DNA from: Archangium sp.
GTDB lineage: Bacteria; Myxococcota; Myxococcia; Myxococcales; Myxococcaceae
Direction of reading: 5' to 3'
Length of the DNA stretch: 64,000 bases
Assembly: GCA_030681645.1 (NCBI GenBank)
Contig: JAUXRX010000009.1
Location: forward strand, 62,001 to 126,000
The notes below the pieces were generated by a model. It did no database searches. It was not told the DNA's origin and saw only the letters and a program-made list of their open reading frames with translations. The position numbers and the translations under genes were made by a program. Position 1 is the first letter of the stretch; each line of letters opens with the position of its first letter. This document shows positions 58,537 to 64,000 of the stretch, piece after piece.

Positions 58537-60032
58537 TCCCCTCCCACGCCATCAACGACGTCCCCGTGCACGAGCGCCCGGTGCGCTTCTCCGTCGCCTG
58601 CAACTTCGACGAGGCGCTGCTCCCCGCGCTCGAAGGCCAGCCCGTGTACGAGCTGTTCGGCAAGCTCACCTCCGATTACTTCGGAGGCGGCCGGCCCTCG
58701 TTCTACCTCCCGTCCGTGGGCAAGCCCGAGCTCGAGCGGATGGTGCGCACCACGCACGCGCGGGGCGTCGAGTTCAACTACCTCCTCAACTCCTCGAGCA
58801 TGAACAACGTCGAGTTCACCACCCAGGGGCAGCGGGAGCTGCGCAAGCTCCTCGACTGGCTCAGCGAGGCGAAGGTCGACACCATCACCGTCGGCAACCT
58901 GTTCTTCCTGCGGCTGATCAAGCAGCGCTACCCGCACTTCGGCGTGCGCGTGTCGTCGCACCGGGAAACGGACAACCCGCGCAAGGCCCGCTTCTGGGAA
59001 GACAACGGCGCCGACTGCATCGTCGTCAGCGAGACCACCGTGCACCGCGAGTTCGAGGTGCTGCAGGCCATGCGCGAGTCGGTGAAGGTCGACCTCTCCC
59101 TCATCGTGAACAACTGGTGCCGGCAGGACTGCGCCATCGCCAGCAACCACGCCGTGCTGCTCTCGAACGCCTCTCGCAAGGGCGCGCAGAGCTTCCCGCT
59201 CGATTACTGCTCTGTGTATTGCAACGCGTACCGGCTCGAGGAGCCGGTGAACTACCTGCGCGCGAACTGGATCCGCCCGGAGGATCTGCCGCGCTACCGC
59301 AAGCTCGGCTACACCAACTTCAAGATCGTTGAGCGCAACACGCCCACTGAGTTGCTCGCCCTGCGCGTGCGCGCGTATGCGAACGAGCGGTACGACGGGA
59401 ACCTGCTCGACCTGGTGCAGAACTATGCGTACCCGCAGTCGGTGATGAAGAAGCGCGATCGCGAGGCGTTCTCCGTCAGGCGCATGGCGAAGTACTTCTT
59501 CAAGCCCACCGAGGTGAACCTGCTGCGCTTCTCCCAGGTGGTGGAGTTCGGGAAGACGCTGTCGATGCTCTATCCCCGCGAGGGCGACAACCCCGTGTAC
59601 GTCGACAATCGCGCGCTCGATGGGTTCCTGGACCGGTTCGAGAAGCAGGGGTGCGAGTCGGTCGACTGCGAGAAGTGCAGGTACTGCCATGCGTGGGCTG
59701 AGAAGAGCGTGTACTTCGATCCTGCGTGGCGGCAGCGCATGACCGCGGTGTTCGATTCGCTGCTGCATGATCTCCACGAGGGCTCGGTGTGGGAGCCGTA
59801 CCTCACCACCGCGTGGCGGTTGTTGCGGGGGCTCGGGCTGAGTGGTCGCGGCCGGGAGAGTGATCGCGCCATCGCCACCGGCGGCGAGGCCGTGCCGTTG
59901 CTGAAGGACCGGATGGTCGGGGGCGTGCCGTGCGCGAGGCCGAAGCCGGCTCACTACGTCAGCGTCGGGAACCAGGGGCCGTGCCCGAAGGACGCGTGCG
60001 GTGGTTGCGCCGGGAGTGTCAGTACCGGGTGA
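58533..60032 (+). CDS. U32-family (TrhP/UbiU-like) protein
   Basis: A 499-residue member of the peptidase U32 superfamily. Landmarks: RVSSHRETDNPRKARFWEDN, LSLIVNNWCRQDCAIASNHAV and FPLDYCSVYCNAYRLEEPVN. NFKIVERNTPTELLALRVRA and YDGNLLDLVQNYAYPQ follow. Cys residues in RQDC, YCSVYC and a late ESVDCEKCRYCHAWAEK could bind an Fe-S cluster. U32 proteins such as TrhP hydroxylate tRNA uridine using prephenate, and UbiU/V hydroxylate ubiquinone. Coupling to chorismate mutase suggests a prephenate-linked hydroxylation. The exact substrate is unknown. Confidence 0.82.
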   Translation: MIPSHAINDVPVHERPVRFSVACNFDEALLPALEGQPVYELFGKLTSDYFGGGRPSFYLPSVGKPELERMVRTTHARGVEFNYLLNSSSMNNVEFTTQGQRELRKLLDWLSEAKVDTITVGNLFFLRLIKQRYPHFGVRVSSHRETDNPRKARFWEDNGADCIVVSETTVHREFEVLQAMRESVKVDLSLIVNNWCRQDCAIASNHAVLLSNASRKGAQSFPLDYCSVYCNAYRLEEPVNYLRANWIRPEDLPRYRKLGYTNFKIVERNTPTELLALRVRAYANERYDGNLLDLVQNYAYPQSVMKKRDREAFSVRRMAKYFFKPTEVNLLRFSQVVEFGKTLSMLYPREGDNPVYVDNRALDGFLDRFEKQGCESVDCEKCRYCHAWAEKSVYFDPAWRQRMTAVFDSLLHDLHEGSVWEPYLTTAWRLLRGLGLSGRGRESDRAIATGGEAVPLLKDRMVGGVPCARPKPAHYVSVGNQGPCPKDACGGCAGSVSTG

Positions 60033-60036
60033 TGCG

Positions 60037-60062
60037 CCCCTCGACTCCGCTCGGGGTGAACG
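60037..60062. repeat. family B repeat, intergenic copy
   Basis: CCCCTCGACTCCGCTCGGGG followed by TGAACG, 4 nt after the U32 stop and 23 nt before the Uma2 start. Confidence 0.82.
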
Positions 60063-60085
60063 TTGCGGTGGTATCGTCGGCGCGT

Positions 60086-60664
60086 ATGACCGAGCGCGGG
60101 AAACACCACACCATCGAAGAGTGGCTCGCGCAGCCGCCTGAGCGGAGGCTCGAACTCATCGATGGCGAGTTCATCGAGAAGGCGCTGCCGGACTTTCCGC
60201 ATGGGATGTCTCAGGCCAGCGTGCTCTCGGCGCTCCACCCGCTGTTCAATCGGAAGCCGGGTGGAGCTGGGCCGGGCGGGGGCGGCTGGTGGATCGTCTC
60301 TGAGGTCGACATTCAGCTCGGTGCCAATGGGTACCGGCCTGACGTCGCTGGCTGGCGGCGGGAACGCCTTGCAGAGCCGCCTCAGACGCGGCCTGTCATC
60401 ATTCGGCCCGATTGGATCTGCGAGGTGCTCTCGGCCTCGAATCGACACAACGACACCATTCGCAAGCTGCGCCGGTACCACGAGGCCGGTGTGCCTCATT
60501 ACTGGCTGCTCGATCCTGAGACCGGGACGCTCAACGTGTTTCGTCATGAGCCGCTCGGGTACTTGAGTGTGCTGGTTGCTGATCGGCATCAGCTCGTTCG
60601 GGCTGAGCCGTTTGATGCGGTTGAGGTGCGGGTCGGGGTGTTGCTGGGTGAGGATCCTGAGTAG
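60086..60664 (+). CDS. Uma2-family (DUF820) restriction-endonuclease-like protein
   Basis: A 192-residue protein with PD-(D/E)xK-like layout: RLELIDGEFIEKALPDFPHG near the start, GGGWWIVSEVDIQLGANGYRPDVAGWRRER (Glu and Asp) and WICEVLSASNRHNDTIRKLRRYHEAGVPHYWLLDPE. The Uma2 group is widespread, often in many copies, and of unclear role. The ATG at 60086 is preceded by a weak site. The codon pattern has more T than its neighbours, which may mean recent acquisition. Confidence 0.87.
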   Translation: MTERGKHHTIEEWLAQPPERRLELIDGEFIEKALPDFPHGMSQASVLSALHPLFNRKPGGAGPGGGGWWIVSEVDIQLGANGYRPDVAGWRRERLAEPPQTRPVIIRPDWICEVLSASNRHNDTIRKLRRYHEAGVPHYWLLDPETGTLNVFRHEPLGYLSVLVADRHQLVRAEPFDAVEVRVGVLLGEDPE

Positions 60665-60713
60665 CCCCCTCACCCCGACCCTCTCCCCAGTTGGCCCGAG
60701 CAGGGAGAGGGAG
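60665..60713. repeat. family A repeat, copy 8
   Basis: CCCCCTCACCCCGACCCTCT continuing CCCCAGTTGGCCCGAGCAGGGAGAGGGAG; the loop is longer than in other copies. It separates the convergent Uma2 and lipoprotein genes. Confidence 0.83.
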
Positions 60714-60715
60714 AC

Positions 60716-62128
60716 TCAGTGCGGCGCTGAGGAGAACGACACGCTCTCGAGCCCGTCCCGGAAGTCGGACCAGACCAGCTGCCGCGCCGTGCTCGACCTG
60801 GTCATCGACACCGTCGTGCGCAGCGTCTTCGTGATGCCGTCCTCCGTGAAGCCCATCGGCGAGACCTTCCTGGGCGCCGTCCAGGTGCCGTCGGCCTTCA
60901 GCGTCGCCTCGTAGAGCTCCCAGGCGCCCGAGCGGTTGTCGAGCCACGCCAGCTCGCAGTCACCCGCCGGCGACGCCACGATCGCCGGTGACGTCTGCAC
61001 CGACCCCGGCCCTCCCGGCAGCAACACCGGCCGCTGCGTGCCGTCGAGCGCCCCCTCGCTGCGCACCACGAACACGCTGAAGTCCCGCGACGGCGCATCG
61101 ACGTACGCCATGCAGCGCACGCCCGCCTCGGACACGTCGAGCACCGGCACCGGATCGAGCGGGAAGTCGCGCGACGAGTACACCCGCTTCACCTTCGCCG
61201 TCTGCGCGTCCATCGTCGGGCCCGGCTTCAGCGTCAGCACCTCGACCGTCGAGAGCTGCCCGCCGTTCACCAGGTCGTACCCGCTGCGCGCCACCGGCAC
61301 CTCGAGCGCGTCGCCCACCCGCTTGCCCGCGCCTCCGAACGACAACGAGTCGTACGCGGATCCCGAGGGCAGGATCACCGGCGCGCTCCAGGTGAGCCCG
61401 TCGTCGTCGGAGTGGAGGTACGTGTTGTCCGCCGTCGTGCGCCCGTCGGTGTCCGTGTAGAGCAGGTCGAGGCCCGCGGCGGAGACGGTGATGCGCGGCG
61501 AGTAGAGCAGCGTCGTCGCCGGCATCGGGTTGATGCGCGTCGGCGCGGTCCAGGTGATGCCGAAGTCCGCCGAGGTGGAGAGCATCAGGTCGCCCGGGCC
61601 GTATTCCTGCCCGCCCGACGGCTCGTAGTCCGTGTACGCGAGGTACATCGTCGACCCGCGCAGCGCGAGCGTCGGCGTCATCGCGACCGCCGAGTTTCCC
61701 TCGAAGCGCCGCGCCAGCACGAAGCCCGCGCTCGTCTCGCGATACGCCGCCACGGACATCGACGAGTCGCCCGACTCCGACACCACCACCACCGCGCCCA
61801 CCGGCGTCTGCACCAGCAGCGGCGAGTCGCACGCGACGCCCGCGGTGCACACGGGAATCGGCGCGCTCCACGGCGTGAGGGAGTCGACCGCTCCGTCGAT
61901 GACGCAGGCCGTGCCGTCGAGGTGTGTACCTGCGCCGCAGTTGATCAACGTGACCGGGTCCGCCACGCACTCGCCGCTCTCGTCGTGCGTTCCCGCGGCG
62001 CAGCGGAGGGCCGTGACACACGTTCCTCCTTCCCTCCGCGTGCCGTCTCCGCACGTGAGCAGGTCTGGCGGGCGACAGCCGACCGCGGTGAGCACCACGA
62101 CGAGGAGTCCCAGGATTCGCTTGGTCAT
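60716..62128 (-). CDS. sialidase-like (Asp-box) lipoprotein
   Basis: A 470-residue lipoprotein with signal MTKRILGLLVVVLTAVGC (Cys18). A Cys-rich linker (LTCGDGTRREGGTCVTALRC; AAGTHDESGECV) leads to a beta-propeller with Asp-box-like repeats (LMLSTSADFGITWTAP; YLHSDDDGLTWSAPVIL). The propeller has no visible sialidase arginine triad, so binding rather than hydrolysis is likely. ATG 62128 gives the lipobox; a longer start at 62146 adds six residues. Confidence 0.8.
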   Translation of the reverse strand: MTKRILGLLVVVLTAVGCRPPDLLTCGDGTRREGGTCVTALRCAAGTHDESGECVADPVTLINCGAGTHLDGTACVIDGAVDSLTPWSAPIPVCTAGVACDSPLLVQTPVGAVVVVSESGDSSMSVAAYRETSAGFVLARRFEGNSAVAMTPTLALRGSTMYLAYTDYEPSGGQEYGPGDLMLSTSADFGITWTAPTRINPMPATTLLYSPRITVSAAGLDLLYTDTDGRTTADNTYLHSDDDGLTWSAPVILPSGSAYDSLSFGGAGKRVGDALEVPVARSGYDLVNGGQLSTVEVLTLKPGPTMDAQTAKVKRVYSSRDFPLDPVPVLDVSEAGVRCMAYVDAPSRDFSVFVVRSEGALDGTQRPVLLPGGPGSVQTSPAIVASPAGDCELAWLDNRSGAWELYEATLKADGTWTAPRKVSPMGFTEDGITKTLRTTVSMTRSSTARQLVWSDFRDGLESVSFSSAPH

Positions 62129-62217
62129 GCCGCGGCCCTTCAGCAAGTGCTGTGCCCGTTTGAATAAGGTTGAATTTCGAGCAGTTGCCGCCGGGCGTGA
62201 GAAAGCTGTCAGGCGAG

Positions 62218-62307
62218 AAATGGGGACAGGCTACTTATTGCTAGCCGTTGGCGCCGCTGGACGAGAGGCTCGAGAGACGGCGAGCAATAAGTAGCCTGTC
62301 CCCATTT
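62218..62307. mobile_element. family C palindromic element, copy 2
   Basis: AAATGGGGACAGGCTACTTA followed by TTGCT (62218-62242) is an exact reverse complement of 62283-62307. The 40-bp interior keeps AGACGGCG, shared with the 36005 copy. It ends directly at the ATG of the next gene. Confidence 0.8.
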
Positions 62308-62790
62308 ATGCTCCGTGCCTTCCTCCCCGTCCTCTTCTTCCTCGCGACGGCGTGTGGTCGCGGACCCGGCACGTTGCACGGCACCGAGGAGAGTCCCTTC
62401 GACCTGCGCCAGACGAGGCTGTGGCGCGAGCAGCGCAGGCTCGTCATCGACGCACAGGACAAGGAGACCACCTGCGGCCAGAAGCTCAAGACCGGCACCA
62501 CCATCCAGTTGGTCTTCTCCCTTCCCGATGGCGGGCTCCCGCACCCGGGAAGGTATGCGATCTCCGACGTGAGGCCCGTGCGCCTCGTCACCGACACCAG
62601 CTGCGCTGTCAGCCAATCCGTCGCCGCCGAGGCGGGCGAGGTCGAGGTGGTCGAGGTGCGCGAAGCGGTTCGCTCCATGGGCCCGGAGGTGGACCTGCGG
62701 GTCAACCTCACGTTCGCCGGCGCCGTGGTCCAGGGCTCGCTCCACGCCACGACCTGCGCCTTCTCCGCCGCGTACTGCGACGCGAACTGA
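62308..62790 (+). CDS. lipoprotein of unknown function
   Basis: A 160-residue lipoprotein, signal MLRAFLPVLFFLATAC (Cys16). The mature part has two Cys pairs (TTCGQKL, DTSCAVSQ; TTCAFSAAYC) in a beta-rich domain. The start codon abuts the palindromic element, which leaves no recognisable ribosome-binding site. The original 5' region may have been replaced by the insertion, or translation may depend on the hairpin. Confidence 0.7.
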   Translation: MLRAFLPVLFFLATACGRGPGTLHGTEESPFDLRQTRLWREQRRLVIDAQDKETTCGQKLKTGTTIQLVFSLPDGGLPHPGRYAISDVRPVRLVTDTSCAVSQSVAAEAGEVEVVEVREAVRSMGPEVDLRVNLTFAGAVVQGSLHATTCAFSAAYCDAN

Positions 62791-62809
62791 GTGCTAAACA
62801 GCGCGTTCC

Positions 62810-63577
62810 ATGAACCGACTCATCCTCTTCGCGCTGCTCTCGTTCCCCGCCATGGCCGCCCTCAAGACGACGAAGGTGCCGTACGAGCTCGACAAGACGA
62901 AGTTCGAAGGCGTGCTCGTGTTCGACGACGCCGCCACGCCGCGCCCGGGCCTCGTGCTCGTGCCCAACTGGCTCGGCATCAACGACGCCAACCTGAAGCA
63001 GGCTGAGCTCGTCGCCGCCCGCGGCTACGTCGTCTTCGTCGCCGACATGTACGGCATCGCCGCGCGCCCGAAGAACCAGGAGGAGGCGGGCAAGGCCGCC
63101 GGCGCGGTGAAGGGCAACCGCGCCCTCATGCGTCAGCGCGTGAACAAGGCGCTGCAGCTGCTGCTCGGCGCGAAGGGCGTGCCGCTCGACGTCAAGCGCG
63201 TGGGGGCGATTGGCTTCTGCTTCGGTGGCACCGCCGCGCTCGAGCTCGCTCGCAGCGGCGCGAAGGTGGGCGGCGTGGTGTCGTTTCATGGCGGCCTCGC
63301 TTCGCCCACTCCCGAAGACGCGAAGAACATCGGCGCGAAGGTGCTCGCGCTGCACGGGGCGGATGATCCAAACGTGCCTCCCGATGAGGTGGCCGGGTTT
63401 CAGGCCGAGATGCGCGCCGCGAAGGTGGATTGGCAGCTGGTCTCGTTCGGGAACGCCGTGCACAGCTTCACGGATGTCGACGCGAATACGCCCGGTCGCG
63501 CGCAGTACAACGCCGTCGTCGCAGGGCGCGCGTACGGCATGATGGATGACTTCTTTGCCGAGGCGTTCAAGCCCTGA
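62810..63577 (+). CDS. secreted dienelactone-hydrolase-family protein
   Basis: A 255-residue alpha/beta hydrolase. Signal MNRLILFALLSFPAMA precedes the DLH domain. The Cys nucleophile is in AIGFCFGGTAALELA, the Asp in LHGADDPNVPP and the His in NAVHSFTDVDA. The cap region contains RPKNQEEAGKAAGAVKGN. The Cys-His-Asp triad is typical of dienelactone hydrolases. The export signal suggests periplasmic or secreted action on esters or lactones. It ends 2 nt before the next start codon. Confidence 0.88.
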   Translation: MNRLILFALLSFPAMAALKTTKVPYELDKTKFEGVLVFDDAATPRPGLVLVPNWLGINDANLKQAELVAARGYVVFVADMYGIAARPKNQEEAGKAAGAVKGNRALMRQRVNKALQLLLGAKGVPLDVKRVGAIGFCFGGTAALELARSGAKVGGVVSFHGGLASPTPEDAKNIGAKVLALHGADDPNVPPDEVAGFQAEMRAAKVDWQLVSFGNAVHSFTDVDANTPGRAQYNAVVAGRAYGMMDDFFAEAFKP

Positions 63578-63579
63578 AG

Positions 63580-64000
63580 ATGATCGAGCTGGATCGGTTT
63601 GCCCTCTTCCCGACCCTCTCCCGCTCGGGGAGAGGGAGATGTGTCCTCCTCCTGCTGGGGATGCTGTCCTCGTGTGCTCACGTCGCTCCGGAGTGCGCCA
63701 CGCACGGCGGCACGCCCTGGCTCGAGCTCAGCTCGGAGCACTTCGTGGTGCGCACCAACCTGGCTCCCGAAGAGGCGCGTGGTGCCACCGTGCAGCTCGA
63801 GCGCGCCCGCGCGTCGGTGCTCGCCGCGCTCCCCTCCGCGCTGACCGCGCCCCCGCTCGAGGTCGTCGTCTTCACCAGCCCCGCCCAGCTGCATGACCTG
63901 TCCGGTGACCCGCTCCTCGACGGCGCCCTCACGCACGACTGGAAGGGCCCGCTGCTGCTCACCGCCCACGCCGCCTCGTTCCTCGACGTGACGCAGCTGC
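63580..64000 (+). CDS. lipoprotein, 3' end beyond the window (peptidase-MA-like)
   Basis: The frame opens at ATG 63580 and runs off the window. The first 20 residues (MIELDRFALFPTLSRSGRGR) are mostly encoded by a family A repeat (63602-63638). Then come a hydrophobic stretch and lipobox CVLLLLGMLSSC, and a mature part LELSSEHFVVRTNLAPEEAR then GATVQLERARASVLAALP and EVVVFTSPAQLHDLSG. The SEHFVVRTN and EVVVFTS strands resemble DUF1570/peptidase-MA-like proteins. The catalytic HExxH, if present, would lie outside the window. Confidence 0.72.
   Translation, partial: MIELDRFALFPTLSRSGRGRCVLLLLGMLSSCAHVAPECATHGGTPWLELSSEHFVVRTNLAPEEARGATVQLERARASVLAALPSALTAPPLEVVVFTSPAQLHDLSGDPLLDGALTHDWKGPLLLTAHAASFLDVTQL
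63602..63638. repeat. family A repeat, copy 9, in a coding 5' end
   Basis: GCCCTCTTCCCGACCCTCTC region followed by CCGCTCGGGGAGAGGGAG; forms a CCCTCTCCC/GGGAGAGGG-type stem and encodes the n-region of the last gene's signal peptide. Confidence 0.75.

Overview
The window looks like chromosome from a myxobacterium (phylum Myxococcota). It is GC-rich, roughly two thirds by eye. It carries MYXO-CTERM-like surface anchors (a Cys-rich motif, a hydrophobic stretch, then an Arg cluster) on a trypsin-like protease and on a LamG-like protein. It also has Gly-rich, Cys-rich lipoproteins, an AgmX/PglI-like lipoprotein, a lipid-anchored Hint-domain protein, several hybrid histidine kinases and many 4-nt ATGA start/stop overlaps. 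I see no rRNA, tRNA or CRISPR array.

Layout. 0-4 kb: a DUF4261 gene coupled to a hybrid kinase, a propeller-like protein and hisC. 4-11.6 kb: an aromatic 2-oxoacid oxidation operon (iorA, iorB and an NDP-forming acyl-CoA synthetase), a small zinc-ribbon/membrane gene pair, a 186-bp palindromic element and tryptophanase behind an FNR-type box. 11.6-27.6 kb: envelope and housekeeping genes, including a Gpi18-like glycosyltransferase, lipoproteins, a Lys-tailed ferritin-like protein, MBL hydrolases, a Gly-rich surface lipoprotein, an MFS transporter, the Hint lipoprotein, a GspF-like protein, a DUF2804 protein, a hybrid kinase and mntP. 27.7-34.3 kb: a copper/silver operon (YHS-HMBD protein, cusC, cusB, cusA and a Met-rich lipoprotein). 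34.5-36 kb: a short GMC oxidoreductase preceded by a hairpin and a candidate 12-14-residue peptide gene. 36-50 kb: a perfect 76-bp palindrome, an ECF sigma factor with a Cys-rich membrane partner, a methyltransferase, an aminotransferase, the MYXO-CTERM protease, HDOD-PilZ, a large hybrid kinase, thiD, a ParE/RHH toxin-antitoxin pair, a phosphoesterase, thpR, FHA and MBL. 50.2-56 kb: an accessory, probably defensive, block with a PLD-helicase-DUF3427 protein and the AbiE type IV toxin-antitoxin pair. 56-64 kb: a surface protein split by an in-frame stop, a DAHP synthase/chorismate mutase fusion coupled to a U32 protein, a Uma2 nuclease, lipoproteins and a dienelactone-hydrolase-like enzyme.

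Three themes stand out. First, the window is seeded with short repeats: a CCTCTCCCC hairpin family (A), a CCCCTCGACTCCGCTCGGGG family (B), and a palindrome family with ends GGGGACAGGCTACTTATTG (C). Families A and B have entered coding sequence and been kept in frame (thpR, cusB, a signal peptide, a gene 3' end). Second, aromatic metabolism recurs in IorAB with its CoA ligase, tryptophanase, an aminotransferase and DAHP synthase/chorismate mutase with U32. Third, the best candidate for an undescribed system is the mini-peptide, hairpin and GMC oxidoreductase arrangement beside the copper operon; it rests on sequence architecture only.
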